Positions 9,934 through 20,053 of a stretch of 64,000 bases of DNA are shown one piece after another. The notes beneath the pieces were generated by a model. It did not search any database, had not been told where the DNA came from, and worked only from the letters and a program-made list of their open reading frames with translations. The DNA comes from Methylomonas koyamae (GTDB taxonomy: Bacteria > Pseudomonadota > Gammaproteobacteria > Methylococcales > Methylomonadaceae), in assembly GCF_006483455.1 (NCBI RefSeq), contig NZ_PPPU01000004.1:1-64000 (forward strand). The letters are read 5' to 3'. Position 1 is the first letter of the stretch; every line of letters begins with the position of its first letter. Both the position numbers and the translations under genes were made by a program.

Positions 9934-10893
9934 CTAGTGCGTAGCCGGCGGGCCGGTGACTTTGATGTTCTGCTGCACCGTCGGCGAGACGCTGGGCAAA
10001 CTCGGCGTCGCCTCCGATGCGGTCGGATCGGCGCCGTCGTGCAGCACCTGGTTTTCGGTTTTCTTGTTCATCACCACAATCGATATCCGCCGGTTCATCG
10101 GATCGTTCGGATTCTCCAGCTTATAGGGAATACTCGAGGCCAAGCCGACCACGCGCAACACCTTATCGTCGTTCAGGCCGCCCTGGTTCAATTCGCGGCG
10201 GGCGACGTTGGCGCGGTCACTGGACAATTCCCAGTTGGAATAGCCGGTGCGGTTACTTGGAAACGGCAGGGCATCGGTATGGCCGTTGATCGAAACCTTG
10301 TTCGGCAGCTCGTTGATGACCGGCGCCAGCTCGCGCAGAATGGCCTGGGCGTAACTTTCGATCCCGGAGCTGGCCAGCTTGAACATCGGCCGGTTCTGGG
10401 CATCGACGATCTGGATTTTCAAGCCTTCCGGCGTCGACTCCAGCTTGATCTGGTCTTTGTATTCGCTGAGCTTGGTATTGGCTTCCAGCATGTCCTCGAT
10501 TTTTTCCTGCAACTCCTCCAGCTTCTTTTTTTCCTGCTCCTCGGCCAGTTTTTGGATATCTTCCGGTGTCGGTTCGGCCGGCGGCGCTTCGCCCTGGTGC
10601 ACCTGGCCTTCGTCCTGCGATTTCAAATCCTGGCCGCCGGCCTGGATGATGTTGGTGCGGTCGCCGGAGCCCTCACCGGGGTTATTGGCTATCGCTATAC
10701 CGAACGGATTCTGGAAATATTCGGAAATACCTTTTTTGGTGACTTCATCGGTGGTACCGAGCAACCACATCAACAAAAAGAAGGCCATCATTGCCGTCAC
10801 GAAGTCGGCGTAAGCGATTTTCCAGGCGCCGCCGTGATGGCCGCCGTGACCGCCTTTCTTGACTTTTTTGATGATTATCGGTTGTTCGGCCAT
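9934..10893 (-). CDS. motB: flagellar motor stator protein MotB
   Basis: A 319 aa stator subunit that anchors the motor to peptidoglycan. The single N-terminal membrane helix contains AYADFVTAMMAFFLLMW, with the proton-carrying Asp at residue 30. The N-terminus is rich in Lys, Gly and His. A Glu/Lys-rich coiled stretch is followed by an OmpA-like peptidoglycan-binding domain (NGHTDALPF near residue 203, SNWELSSDRANVARR after it). It follows motA by 13 bases. No other flagellar gene is present in the window, so the rest of the system must be elsewhere. Confidence 0.95.
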   Translation of the reverse strand: MAEQPIIIKKVKKGGHGGHHGGAWKIAYADFVTAMMAFFLLMWLLGTTDEVTKKGISEYFQNPFGIAIANNPGEGSGDRTNIIQAGGQDLKSQDEGQVHQGEAPPAEPTPEDIQKLAEEQEKKKLEELQEKIEDMLEANTKLSEYKDQIKLESTPEGLKIQIVDAQNRPMFKLASSGIESYAQAILRELAPVINELPNKVSINGHTDALPFPSNRTGYSNWELSSDRANVARRELNQGGLNDDKVLRVVGLASSIPYKLENPNDPMNRRISIVVMNKKTENQVLHDGADPTASEATPSLPSVSPTVQQNIKVTGPPATH

Positions 10894-10906
10894 GCTCGCT
10901 TACCCC

Positions 10907-11752
10907 TTATTTACCGCCCTTCAAGGCTTCTTCGAGTTCGGCAAAGGAGGGCCGGGCAGAATGCGGAATCGCTGTGCGCATGAATTCCACCGTCATCGCC
11001 GGCGAAGTACCTTTGGCGCAATTCAACAGGCCTTTCTGGGTGCATTTGTAGGCATTGCTTTCTTCTTCCAGGCGGGCTTCCATCACCGACGCCACCGGAC
11101 CGATAAAGCCGTAAGACACCAAAATACCGAGGAAGGTACCGACCAGCGCCGCGGCAATCAGTTTGCCCAGTTCGGCCGGCGGAATGCCCACCGATTCCAT
11201 GGTGTGCACCACCCCCATGACCGCCGCGACGATACCGAAAGCCGGCATGCCGTCGCCGACTTTTTGCACGGCCTTGATCGGCTCGTTACCCTCGGCGTGG
11301 TGGACCTCGATCTCGGCGTCCATGATGTCTTCGAGCTGGTTGACGTCGACCCCGGTCAGGATCAAACGCAGTTTGTCGCAGATGAATTCCATCAAATGGT
11401 GATCGTGAACCACCTTCTCGCCGAATATCGAGCTGCCTTCCGGATCGTCCACAACCTTTTCCAGCGACAGCAAGCCTTCCTTGCGCGCCTTTTGGCTCAA
11501 TGCGTTAAAACTCATCAACAGCTCCATGTAGTAATCCTTGGTATAGGTGCTGCCTTTCAAGGTGGCGGTACCGCCGGCCATGGCCGCTTTACTGACCGTC
11601 AGCGAGTTGCTCGCCAAAAAGGCCCCGAACGCCGAACCGACGATAATCAATACTTCCACCGGCTGCCAAAGCACACCGAGGTGTCCTCCCGCCATCAGGA
11701 AGCCGCCCAACACGCAGCCCAAAATGACCACATAACCGATGATTACAAACAT
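10907..11752 (-). CDS. motA: flagellar motor stator protein MotA
   Basis: A 281 aa proton-channel stator subunit with four membrane helices, two at each end, and a large cytoplasmic loop with charged residues that contact FliG. The N-terminus FVIIGYVVILGCVLGGF and the PAFGIVAAVMGVVHTM segment are typical of the H+-type MotA. It forms a two-gene unit with motB. The 96-base gap upstream, before the RND gene's stop, leaves room for its own promoter. Confidence 0.95.
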   Translation of the reverse strand: MFVIIGYVVILGCVLGGFLMAGGHLGVLWQPVEVLIIVGSAFGAFLASNSLTVSKAAMAGGTATLKGSTYTKDYYMELLMSFNALSQKARKEGLLSLEKVVDDPEGSSIFGEKVVHDHHLMEFICDKLRLILTGVDVNQLEDIMDAEIEVHHAEGNEPIKAVQKVGDGMPAFGIVAAVMGVVHTMESVGIPPAELGKLIAAALVGTFLGILVSYGFIGPVASVMEARLEEESNAYKCTQKGLLNCAKGTSPAMTVEFMRTAIPHSARPSFAELEEALKGGK

Positions 11753-11848
11753 GGTTGCCTCTACAACAAAAAGTTAAATCCAATTGGCGCCGGACCGGCC
11801 CGGCGGACGCGACCGCCTAAGTCTAGTCCAGCTTGGCCGGACTTGCGC

Positions 11849-14515
11849 TCAGGCAGCGTGGTCGGCTTTTTTCAGCACCAACTTGCTGATCGCCGGCAAC
11901 ACGATAAAGGTACACGTCATAATCCAGAAAATACCGATGGTGATGACCAGACCCATGCTGGAAATCCCCTGGTGCGGCGAAAACGCCAGGCCGACGAAGC
12001 TGGAAATTGTAGTCAATGCCCCGTAAAACATGCCGCGGGCGGTGCTGGATTGGTAAATATTTTGTTCTTCCGACAAGGAGTGGTGCAGTTTTTCCACCAT
12101 ATGGATACCGTTATCGACACCCAAGCCCATCAATAGAGGCAGGGCGATGATATTGGCGAAATTGATCGGCGTGCCGGTAAACACCGTGGTCGCCATCGTA
12201 AACAAGCCGGCCAGCACCAGCGGCGCCATTACCAGCAGGGTATCGACCACGCTGCGGCGGATGAACATCAGCAGCACCGCAATCGCCACCAGAGCGATGA
12301 TAATCGCTTCCTGGAAGGCGCCGATCACGGCTTTCATCGACTCCCAATACATCACCGGCAAATCGGTCGCGTTCGGCGCCACGGCCTGCACGTCGACGAT
12401 GAACCGCTGCAGATTGGCCAGATCGTTCAAATCTTCTTTCGGGAAAATCTGGATCCGGTACAAGCCGTCCTTACTCAGCCAGCGCTCCCTGATCTCGTCC
12501 GGAATGCTTTCCGGTACGATTTCCGCGGCACGGAAACCGGTCAGCAATTCGTTCATCACGGTCGGCAGCGTGCCGAGCAACGAAGTCTGAATTTTCTCGA
12601 TGAACACGCCGCGATCCGGCTGCATCCGCGCTTCCAGTTCCAGCTGCACGTCGAGCAATTCCTGCTTGAAGCGGCTCAAGGACTCGATGTCGGCCGGCTT
12701 GGTCTTTTTCGGCAGATTGGCGTCGATCGCCGCAATCATGCGTTTGATGGCCGGCAACGGATCGGCGCCGCTTTTCAATTGCGGAAACGACTGGCTTTGC
12801 GGCCCCAGCGCCAGTGCCATATCGTCGATCACGCCAAGCTTTTCCTCCTGGTCTTCCGGGACGAAATCGAACAGGCTGACGGTCTTATCGACGGTTTTCA
12901 GGGCCGCCAATTTGGTTTGCATGGCTTTGGCTTCGGTTTCGCTTTTGACCAATACCGTCAATGTCATCGGCGAGGTTTCCCGCTCCTTCATCAATTCCTT
13001 GAAGGCAACCACCGACTCGGTATGCGGGTCGCGCAGATTCAGCGGATTGAAATCGGTCTTGACCTGGAACACGAAATACACCGCGGCGATTGCGCCGGCC
13101 AGGGTCAGAAACGAAATCGGCTTGGCGTAGTGCAGGGTAAAGTGGGCCAGGGCCAGCGACAACTTGGAGGCGCCGGGCTGCTCGCCGTGCAGATTGTGGT
13201 AGGGCGGATTCGGCAGCACTTTCAGCAACACCGGCAATACCGTCAGCGTGACGAACAGACAGATAAACAAACTGGTACCGGCCAATAAACCCAGCTCGGA
13301 GATGCCCTGGTAATCGGTCGGAATAAACGCATACAGACCGATCGAGGTGGTGCCGGCGCATAAAATCAGCGACGGGCTGGTCGCCAGCAAGGCGGAACGG
13401 ATCGCCTTACCTTTGTCGCTGCCGTGCAGATCCAGATTGTCCCGGTAACGCAGGCAAAAATGGATGGCGTATTCGACGCCCAAACCGATGTTGGACACGG
13501 CGAAGGCCACCGAAATCAGGTTCAACTGTTTCACCGCGACCGAGGCGAACAGGCCGCAAAACACCATGCCCAGCGCCAGCGTCAACAGCGTGGCCAGCAT
13601 CAGCAGCCAGGAGCGGTACGCCACCAGCAGAATGCCGCAGACCAACACCACCGAGAAAATACTGGCGGTGAAAGTACCCTCGCTCATGCCGGCCATTTCG
13701 TCGTGCTCCAGGCCGACTTCGCCGGTGATCCAGACTTTGACGGCCGGCATGTTCGGGTCCTGAATTTTATTGGCCGCCTTGCGGATCACGTCAATCGCCG
13801 GCTCGACCGGCAGAATCTGGCTGAAATCGAATTTGGGCGTGACGAAGATAAAGGCCTTGTCGGACTGCTCTTCGCTGATTTTGTTTTCGGCGATCAATTT
13901 TTGCCAGGACAGCAGGTCGGTCTCGCCGTTCAGGGTCTTGTGCAACGAATTGCTGACTTTGTCGATCAAGGACATTAAGTCGATAGGCACTTCCTCGGTC
14001 TTGGTTTCGGCGTTCAGCGCGTCCTCGAAAATCGAGAAAAAACCGTTCAGACTCGGATCCTGCGAAATCCGGCCGATGAAGGGCTGGGCTTGCGCCAGTG
14101 TGACCGAGAAATCCTGCAATTTGTCGGCATCCAGGTACAACAGGCCGTTGCGTTGAAAGAATTCGTTTTCGTCGGGCCGATAGACTTTGGTGAAATGTTC
14201 GGTATCGGCGCGCAATTCGCGGCCCAAGCGCCGGGCCGCGGCTTTGGTCAGTTCCGGACTGGACGATTCGATCACCAGCAGCAGGGTATGCACTTCCTGG
14301 CCGAACTGCTGCTCGAATTTGCGCCGGTTTTGTTGAAACGGCGCATCCGGCGCAATCAATTCGGCGGTATCGGTATTCACGGTCAAGTGGTTGCCGGTGT
14401 ACTGCAAAGCCCAATAAGCCGCCAGCACTGAAACCAACAGCACCAGGACAGGGGAATACAGCAGCCAATTGCCCCAGCGGTAGGCGAAATGCCCCAAACG
14501 GTTTTCCAAAGACAT
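11849..14515 (-). CDS. RND/MMPL family transporter, HpnN-like
   Basis: An 888 aa inner-membrane transporter with two repeated halves, each with one leading helix, a large periplasmic domain and a five-helix sterol-sensing-like bundle (first bundle near residues 270-480, second near 710-880). This is the layout of HpnN, which moves hopanoids to the outer membrane in hopanoid producers. I use the ATG at 14515 (MSLENRLGHFAYRW); longer translations read through the exchanger gene. It follows the exchanger gene by two bases, so they are cotranscribed. The hopanoid substrate is inferred from family resemblance; no other hopanoid gene is in the window. Confidence 0.75.
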   Translation of the reverse strand: MSLENRLGHFAYRWGNWLLYSPVLVLLVSVLAAYWALQYTGNHLTVNTDTAELIAPDAPFQQNRRKFEQQFGQEVHTLLLVIESSSPELTKAAARRLGRELRADTEHFTKVYRPDENEFFQRNGLLYLDADKLQDFSVTLAQAQPFIGRISQDPSLNGFFSIFEDALNAETKTEEVPIDLMSLIDKVSNSLHKTLNGETDLLSWQKLIAENKISEEQSDKAFIFVTPKFDFSQILPVEPAIDVIRKAANKIQDPNMPAVKVWITGEVGLEHDEMAGMSEGTFTASIFSVVLVCGILLVAYRSWLLMLATLLTLALGMVFCGLFASVAVKQLNLISVAFAVSNIGLGVEYAIHFCLRYRDNLDLHGSDKGKAIRSALLATSPSLILCAGTTSIGLYAFIPTDYQGISELGLLAGTSLFICLFVTLTVLPVLLKVLPNPPYHNLHGEQPGASKLSLALAHFTLHYAKPISFLTLAGAIAAVYFVFQVKTDFNPLNLRDPHTESVVAFKELMKERETSPMTLTVLVKSETEAKAMQTKLAALKTVDKTVSLFDFVPEDQEEKLGVIDDMALALGPQSQSFPQLKSGADPLPAIKRMIAAIDANLPKKTKPADIESLSRFKQELLDVQLELEARMQPDRGVFIEKIQTSLLGTLPTVMNELLTGFRAAEIVPESIPDEIRERWLSKDGLYRIQIFPKEDLNDLANLQRFIVDVQAVAPNATDLPVMYWESMKAVIGAFQEAIIIALVAIAVLLMFIRRSVVDTLLVMAPLVLAGLFTMATTVFTGTPINFANIIALPLLMGLGVDNGIHMVEKLHHSLSEEQNIYQSSTARGMFYGALTTISSFVGLAFSPHQGISSMGLVITIGIFWIMTCTFIVLPAISKLVLKKADHAA

Positions 14516-14517
14516 AG

Positions 14518-15492
14518 TTACGCACTCACCACGGTGTCGATCAAATAAAGCGTGTAAGCCGCGTAAACCGCCAACAGCACGCCGCCTTCGACACGGTTGA
14601 TCCGGCCCTGCTCGCGCTTGCCGGCATAACCCAGCGCAAACAGCGACGCGGTCAGCAAGGCCATCAGCGGCCAATCGCGGTTGACGATTTCGACCGGAAT
14701 CGACATCGGATGGATCACGCCGGCCAAGCCGACCACGGCCAAGGTATTGAACAGATTGGAACCGATGATATTACCCAGGGCCAGATCGTGTTCGCCTTTA
14801 CGGGCCGCGGCTATCGATGAGGCCAATTCCGGCAGCGAGGTGCCGATCGCGACGACGGTCAAGCCGATGATCAAATCGCTGACGCCCAGATTCTGGGCAA
14901 TCGTCACCGCCCCCCACACCAACAGCCGGGAACTGATCATCAGCAGCAATAAGCCGCTAACCACCCAGATCGTGGCCTGGGCAAACGACATAGTGTGCTC
15001 TGCCAACTCTTCCGCCACTTCGTCGGCCAACACGTCAACCTTCTGCTTCAGGCCCTGACGCACCATCCAGGTCATTACCCCAACGAAAACCGTCAATTCC
15101 AGAATGGCATCGGTCCGCGACAAACTACCGTCGTAGAGCTGGCCGAAGGCGAATACCGTCACGCCCATCAATACCGGCAATTCTTTCTTGATGATTTGCG
15201 AGTGAACCACGATAGGGCTGATCAAGGCCACCGTACCCAGGATCAAAGCGATATTGGTAATGTTGGAACCGTAGGCGTTACCCAAAGCGATACCCGGATT
15301 GCCTTGCCAGGCCGATAAGGCCGACACCGTCAATTCCGGCGCCGAGGTGCCGAAACCGATGACCACCATACCGATCAATAGCGGCGACATGCCCAGAAAA
15401 CGCGCGATCGCCGCGGCGCCTTCCACAAAAATATCGGCACTCCAGACCAATACCACCAGACCGATGACTATCATCAACAACGGCAACGCCAT
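14518..15492 (-). CDS. calcium/sodium antiporter, CaCA family (YrbG-like)
   Basis: A 324 aa protein with ten or so hydrophobic helices in two inverted halves. Each half carries an ion-binding alpha repeat: GFGTSAPELTVS with GNAYGSNITNIALILG in the first, and AIGTSLPELASS with GNIIGSNLFNTLAVVG in the second. These are the family signatures for K+-independent Na+/Ca2+ exchange. It precedes the HpnN-like gene by two bases, an unusual pairing. It lies 61 bases downstream of uppP on the same strand. Confidence 0.92.
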   Translation of the reverse strand: MALPLLMIVIGLVVLVWSADIFVEGAAAIARFLGMSPLLIGMVVIGFGTSAPELTVSALSAWQGNPGIALGNAYGSNITNIALILGTVALISPIVVHSQIIKKELPVLMGVTVFAFGQLYDGSLSRTDAILELTVFVGVMTWMVRQGLKQKVDVLADEVAEELAEHTMSFAQATIWVVSGLLLLMISSRLLVWGAVTIAQNLGVSDLIIGLTVVAIGTSLPELASSIAAARKGEHDLALGNIIGSNLFNTLAVVGLAGVIHPMSIPVEIVNRDWPLMALLTASLFALGYAGKREQGRINRVEGGVLLAVYAAYTLYLIDTVVSA

Positions 15493-15553
15493 AACCTACC
15501 CTTCAATGTTAAAGATCAAAAAACCAAACCCGCCGCAAGCGTGGCGGAAAACC

Positions 15554-16381
15554 TCAATCAACGGTCCACTGCACCAGACCGCTGTAGGCCGTTGCCAACA
15601 CGACGATACCGAACACAATCCGGTACCAGGCGAAAATAATGAAATCGTGGTGGCTGATGTAACGCAGCAAGCCCTTCACCGCCACCAACGCGCTGACGAA
15701 AGCGGCGGCCAGACCGATCGCAAACGACAACACGTCGTTATCGGCTTGCAGCAAACCGCGGTGTTTATATAAGTCGTAGGCGCTGGCCACCACCAGCGTC
15801 GGAATCGCCAGGAAGAACGAAAACTCGGTGGCAGCCTTGCGCGACAAGCCGAACAGCAAGCCGCCGATAATGGTCGAGCCGGAGCGCGACATGCCCGGAA
15901 TCAGCGCGAAAGCCTGGGCAATCCCCAACTTCAACGCATCCAGCGCCGACAAATCGTCGACGGATTCGACCCGGACTTTGTGCTCGCGCTTTTCGGCCCA
16001 GATGATGATGAAGGCGCCGACGATGAAGGCCAACGCCACCGGCACCGGTTTGAACAGCGTCGCCTTCAGGAATTTGCCGAACAACAGACCCAGCGCGGCC
16101 AACGGCACGAAGGCGATGGCCAGATTCAACACGAACTTTTGCGCCTGCCGCTCAGTAGCCAGGCCGCTAAGTACCGAACCGATCTTGGCCCGATACTCCC
16201 AACAAATGGCCAGGATCGCGCCAACCTGAATCACGATGGTGAACAGCTTGGCTTTGTCGTCGTTAAAATTCAGCAAATCGCCGGCTAGAATCAAGTGGCC
16301 GGTGCTGGAAATGGGCAGGAATTCGGTTAACCCTTCGACAATGCCGAGGATCAGGGATTTGACGAGTATTGAGATATCCAT
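15554..16381 (-). CDS. uppP: undecaprenyl-diphosphatase UppP (BacA)
   Basis: A 275 aa integral membrane enzyme that dephosphorylates undecaprenyl diphosphate so the lipid carrier can be reused for peptidoglycan and O-antigen. The conserved active-site segments are [19 protein letters not shown] near the N-terminus and [14 protein letters not shown] near residue 163. It heads a minus-strand run with the exchanger and HpnN-like genes. Extra copies give bacitracin resistance in other bacteria. Confidence 0.96.
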   Translation of the reverse strand: MDISILVKSLILGIVEGLTEFLPISSTGHLILAGDLLNFNDDKAKLFTIVIQVGAILAICWEYRAKIGSVLSGLATERQAQKFVLNLAIAFVPLAALGLLFGKFLKATLFKPVPVALAFIVGAFIIIWAEKREHKVRVESVDDLSALDALKLGIAQAFALIPGMSRSGSTIIGGLLFGLSRKAATEFSFFLAIPTLVVASAYDLYKHRGLLQADNDVLSFAIGLAAAFVSALVAVKGLLRYISHHDFIIFAWYRIVFGIVVLATAYSGLVQWTVD

Positions 16382-16661
16382 ATTAAGTCAGCGCTGAGTG
16401 CCAGCCGGCACGGTGGTTGGGGTCGACCGACGATGCGCCCGAACAAAGCCGTTACGGCCGCATCAAAAGCCACGTAAACGGGGCGGAATTATATTCGAAA
16501 ACTCAATTATCCCGTAACTTTAGCCGCAGTAGTTCAAGCAATTCGCGCACAAAATCGGCCCCGGCGGCGCCCTGATCGCACCGCCAAATCGGTTTTGCCG
16601 GGATTCCGCCGATCTGTCAGAATCGGCCGCAAACCGCTGTAACGCCGGGAGAGTGCCAGCC
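16382..16661. other. divergent intergenic region
   Basis: These 280 bases separate the divergent uppP and kinase/ATPase genes. I see no open frame of note, no RNA gene and no clear hairpin. An AT-rich stretch around 16485-16515 is the likeliest promoter area. GGGAG at 16648-16652 is the ribosome site for the ATG at 16662. Confidence 0.5.
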
Positions 16662-18239
16662 ATGACCACGCAATATCCGCAGCTGATCCGGGCCCTGTGC
16701 GATCCGGCACGCTACCCGCATCCGGTCCGCAAGGTCGAGGTCCTCGAAACCCACATTTCCTGGGTGCTGCTGGCCGGCCGTTATGCTTATAAAATCAAAA
16801 AGCCGGTCGATCTGGGATTCCTGGATTTCAGCGACCTGCCCAAACGGCGATTTTTCTGCGACGAAGAACTGCGACTGAACCGGCGTCTGGCGCCTTCTCT
16901 TTATCTGGCAACGGTTGCCATCGGCGGCAGCGCCCAACAACCGGAAATCGGCCGCGAACCGGCCATCGAATATGCGGTAAAAATGCGTCGTTTTGCGGTG
17001 GGTAAAACCCTGGACCACCTGTTCTGCCGCCAAGCGCTGGCGCCGGAACATCTCGACCGCCTGGCTCAAAGCCTCTCCGCGTTTCACGCCGCACTTCCCC
17101 CGGCAACAGCCGATTCGGTTTACGGTACGCCGGCCACGGTGATGGCCCCGGTCAGACAAAATTTTCAGCAATTGCGGTCGCTGCTCGAAACGACGGATTG
17201 GCAGATGCTCGACCGCTTGGAAACCGCCTGCGAAACCGAATACGCTGCCGGTGCGGCCCTGATCGGCGAGCGGCGCCAACAAGGCCGCATTCGCGAATGC
17301 CACGGCGATCTGCATCTGGGCAATATCGTGCTGTTACGCCAGCGGCCGGTACCCTTCGACGGCATCGAATTTGCGCCGGAACTACGCTGGATCGACCCGA
17401 TCAACGACGCCGCCTTCCTGGTGATGGACCTATTGCAGCGCGGCCGCGGCGATCTGGCCTACCGCTTTCTGAACGCTTATCTGGAACACAACGGCGATTA
17501 TGCCGGCCTGGGCCTACTGCGGTTTTACCTGAGTTACCGGGCGACGGTGCGGGCCAAAGTCGCCGGCTTTCGTTTGGCGCAGAGCGGCGACCCGGCCGCC
17601 AAACGCGAGTGTCTGGCCTACCTGGAACTGGCGAGCAGCTGCCTGACGCAACGCAAACCGGCGCTGATTGTGATGCACGGCCTGCCCGGCAGCGGCAAAA
17701 GCCGCGTCGCCCAATGGTTATCGCAGCGATACCGCTTGATCCGGCTCCGCTCCGACGTCGAGCGCAAACGCCTGTTCGGCCTGCAGCCGCTGGCGTCCAG
17801 CCGGTCCGCGACCGGCGGCGGTATTTACCGGGCCGATGCCAGCCGGCAAACCTATGATCGGCTGCTTGAACTGAGCCGGAATTTGCTGGCCGCCGGTTTC
17901 GGCGTGATCGTCGATGCCGCGTTTCTGCAATACGATCAACGCCGGCCGTTTCGGGAGCTGGCGGCACAGTTCGGCGCCGGATTTGTTTTGGTCTCGGTTG
18001 AGGCCGAGCCTGCTACCTTGCACCTGCGGATAATCGAGCGGCAGACCGCCGGCAACGATGCGTCGGAAGCCGGCCTGGAAGTACTGGAGCACGCCCGCCG
18101 GAACCTGGAAGCCTTACAGGCCGACGAAACCGCCGGTAGCGTAGTGTTCGATAACAATGCCGACCGGCCAGCAGCGGAGGTTAATAGTGAATTCCGGCGG
18201 CAATTGGCCGAACTGGCCGGATTGAGGGCTGAACCGTGA
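16662..18239 (+). CDS. aminoglycoside phosphotransferase-like kinase fused to P-loop ATPase
   Basis: A 525 aa two-domain protein. The N-terminal half resembles the APH kinase fold: AYKIKKPVDLGFLDF near residue 45, the catalytic ECHGDLHLGNIV near 212, and an IDPINDAAF metal-binding segment near 245. The C-terminal part starts with Walker A MHGLPGSGKSRVAQ (about residues 338-351), like gluconate kinase-type AAA proteins. This exact fusion is a known but uncharacterised family; drug resistance should not be assumed. The ATG at 16662 has GGGAG nine bases upstream, so I prefer it to the GTG at 16653. It overlaps the next gene by 4 bases. Confidence 0.8.
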   Translation: MTTQYPQLIRALCDPARYPHPVRKVEVLETHISWVLLAGRYAYKIKKPVDLGFLDFSDLPKRRFFCDEELRLNRRLAPSLYLATVAIGGSAQQPEIGREPAIEYAVKMRRFAVGKTLDHLFCRQALAPEHLDRLAQSLSAFHAALPPATADSVYGTPATVMAPVRQNFQQLRSLLETTDWQMLDRLETACETEYAAGAALIGERRQQGRIRECHGDLHLGNIVLLRQRPVPFDGIEFAPELRWIDPINDAAFLVMDLLQRGRGDLAYRFLNAYLEHNGDYAGLGLLRFYLSYRATVRAKVAGFRLAQSGDPAAKRECLAYLELASSCLTQRKPALIVMHGLPGSGKSRVAQWLSQRYRLIRLRSDVERKRLFGLQPLASSRSATGGGIYRADASRQTYDRLLELSRNLLAAGFGVIVDAAFLQYDQRRPFRELAAQFGAGFVLVSVEAEPATLHLRIIERQTAGNDASEAGLEVLEHARRNLEALQADETAGSVVFDNNADRPAAEVNSEFRRQLAELAGLRAEP

Positions 18240-19219
18240 AAGCGATGATTCTGGAGCGTGCCGACACCCCGCTGCGCCTGACCGATATTGATTTGCCGGT
18301 TCCGGCGGCCACTCAAGTGTTATTGAAAGTCCGCGCCTGTGGCGTCTGCCGCACCGATCTGCACATAGCCGACGGCGAACTGGACCGACCCAAATTACCA
18401 TTGATTCCCGGCCACGAAATCGTCGGCGAAGTGATTGCCAAAGGCTCCGGGGCAGACCGTTTCGGCGTCGGTCAGCGCGTCGGCGTGCCGTGGCTGGGCC
18501 ATACCTGCGGCACATGCCGGTATTGCCTGAGCCGGCGGGAAAATCTGTGCGAAGCCCCCGGCTTCACCGGCTACACCTTGGATGGCGGCTATGCCGAATA
18601 CGCGGTCGCCGAACAGGATTACTGTTTCGCGCTGCCGCAGAAATACGGCGACAGCGAAGCCGCCCCGCTGCTCTGCGCCGGCCTGATCGGCTACCGCTCG
18701 CTGGTCGCCGCCGGCGATGCCGCATCCCTTGGCATATACGGCTTCGGCGCCGCCGCCCACCTCATTGCCCAGGTCGCCGTCTGGCAGGGACGGCGCGTAT
18801 TCGCCTTCACCAAACCCGGCGACTGCGCCGGCCAGGATTTTGCCCGGCAACTCGGCGCCGAGTGGGCCGGCGATTCGACCCAGCCGCCGCCGCACGCGAT
18901 GGATGCGGCAATCCTGTTCGCACCGGTCGGATCGTTGGTACCGGAAGCGCTACGGCAGGTCGTGAAAGGCGGAACCGTGGTTTGTGCCGGCATCCATATG
19001 AGCGAGATTCCGGCCTTTCCCTACTCGATCTTGTGGGGCGAACGCACGCTACGTTCGGTCGCCAACCTGACCCGCCAGGACGGCGAAGCCTTTCTGGCGA
19101 TAGCCGCGCAAGCACCGCTCAAAACCCACGTCCAAACTTTTGCGTTGGCCGAGGCCAACCTGGCCCTGGCGCAATTGAAAAACGGCCGAATCCAGGGCGC
19201 GGCGGTTTTGATCCCCTAA
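18236..19219 (+). CDS. zinc-dependent alcohol dehydrogenase family protein
   Basis: A 327 aa medium-chain dehydrogenase. The catalytic zinc ligands are seen in ACGVCRTDLH and PGHEIVGEV; the structural zinc site is the four-cysteine CGTCRYCLSRRENLC. The NAD(P) fold glycine motif is GIYGFGAAAHL near residue 165, looser than the usual GxGxxG. The ATGA overlap with the upstream kinase/ATPase gene suggests one transcript. Its substrate is not evident; in a methylotroph it need not be methanol-related. Confidence 0.88.
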   Translation: MKAMILERADTPLRLTDIDLPVPAATQVLLKVRACGVCRTDLHIADGELDRPKLPLIPGHEIVGEVIAKGSGADRFGVGQRVGVPWLGHTCGTCRYCLSRRENLCEAPGFTGYTLDGGYAEYAVAEQDYCFALPQKYGDSEAAPLLCAGLIGYRSLVAAGDAASLGIYGFGAAAHLIAQVAVWQGRRVFAFTKPGDCAGQDFARQLGAEWAGDSTQPPPHAMDAAILFAPVGSLVPEALRQVVKGGTVVCAGIHMSEIPAFPYSILWGERTLRSVANLTRQDGEAFLAIAAQAPLKTHVQTFALAEANLALAQLKNGRIQGAAVLIP

Positions 19220-19397
19220 AATCAGGCCGCATTTATCCGCTTGACGACAAAAGGATTTTCTTGCCGCTACCGCTTGGACATCGGCCAAATCGAGGTAAAT
19301 TAGCTTTCGAGGGCCGGCATTTCCTAGCCCAGGCGATCTTTGTTAGAATCGCTGCCGATTCAAAGAAAAAACACCCTAAAAAACACCACCCTAAGCC

Positions 19398-19832
19398 ATG
19401 AATAAAAAGAAAATTATAATATTCGCCGTTTGCTTGGCCGGTCTGCTTGCCATCCAAATCAAGTTTTTCCTGCCCTTCATGTACGACATCGCCGCATCCG
19501 ACCTGTTTTTGGTCGAGAGCAAAGACGTTGCCAATCCCATGGCGATCAGCACCGACATGACCGCTATGGCCTTCGGCCACTGCAACACCCACATCAAGCA
19601 AAACGCGGAAGAAGGCCAAAACCTGACTTTCGCCGCGCAGCCGACCAACGCCTGGAGCTTGGGTAATTACGAATACATCGTCAATGCCGACGTAGAAATC
19701 AGCGGCAAGGACAGTCCGGCTACATTGCGCCACTACGCCTGCCGTATCCAATACGAAAAAGGCGACGACACCTCAGGCGCCGCCGACTTCGAAAACTGGT
19801 CGGTGGAAGGCATCGGCGGCCTGACCGACTGA
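19398..19832 (+). CDS. hypothetical exported or membrane-anchored protein
   Basis: A 144 aa protein I do not recognise. It begins with three lysines and a hydrophobic segment (residues 6-26) that may be an uncleaved signal anchor. The rest is acidic and probably periplasmic, with two cysteines (in GHCNTHIK and YACRIQYE) that could form a disulfide. It stands alone: 178 bases separate it from the dehydrogenase, and a strong terminator follows. Confidence 0.6.
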   Translation: MNKKKIIIFAVCLAGLLAIQIKFFLPFMYDIAASDLFLVESKDVANPMAISTDMTAMAFGHCNTHIKQNAEEGQNLTFAAQPTNAWSLGNYEYIVNADVEISGKDSPATLRHYACRIQYEKGDDTSGAADFENWSVEGIGGLTD

Positions 19833-19862
19833 GCCGCATAAGCAAAACCGGACAGCACCAAC

Positions 19863-19902
19863 AAAAAGCCCGCCAGGCTCGGGAGCCTGGCGGGCTTTTT
19901 TA
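19863..19902 (+). terminator. rho-independent terminator
   Basis: A perfect inverted repeat (19863-19880 with 19883-19900) forms a GC-rich hairpin with A-run and T-run edges, followed by T residues. It would work in both directions; on the plus strand it ends the transcript of the gene at 19398-19832. Confidence 0.92.
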
Positions 19903-19936
19903 TGCGATCAAGCACTGGCTCTGCTGGCGCCAACGC

Positions 19937-20049
19937 TCAGAAGCTATAAGAAATCTCGCCATAAACCGTCCGCCCCGCTTGCAGGAAAAATGCCGAATAT
20001 TCCCGATCCAAAAGGTTGTTGACCGAAAAAACTACGACGGCGTTCCGGC
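19937..20049 (-). pseudogene. C-terminal remnant of a TonB-dependent receptor
   Basis: Read on the minus strand, this short frame encodes VNNLLDREYSAFFLQAGRT and ends GEISYSF followed by a stop. It is the last beta strands of a TonB-dependent receptor, including the terminal aromatic residue needed for outer-membrane insertion. Everything upstream is missing; the homology stops at about 20049, next to a transposase remnant. It cannot make a working receptor. Confidence 0.75.
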
Positions 20050-20053
20050 AAAT

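Noticed and set aside
9799-10983. A 394-codon frame on the plus strand
   Set aside because: Antisense to the methyltransferase and motB; motB has clear motifs on the minus strand.
14516-14674. N-terminal extension of the HpnN-like protein
   Set aside because: It is the exchanger gene read in another frame; the ATG at 14515 starts a normal membrane protein.
16662-18239. Aminoglycoside resistance gene
   Set aside because: The kinase part resembles APH, but the fusion with a P-loop ATPase belongs to a widespread housekeeping-type family with no proven resistance role.
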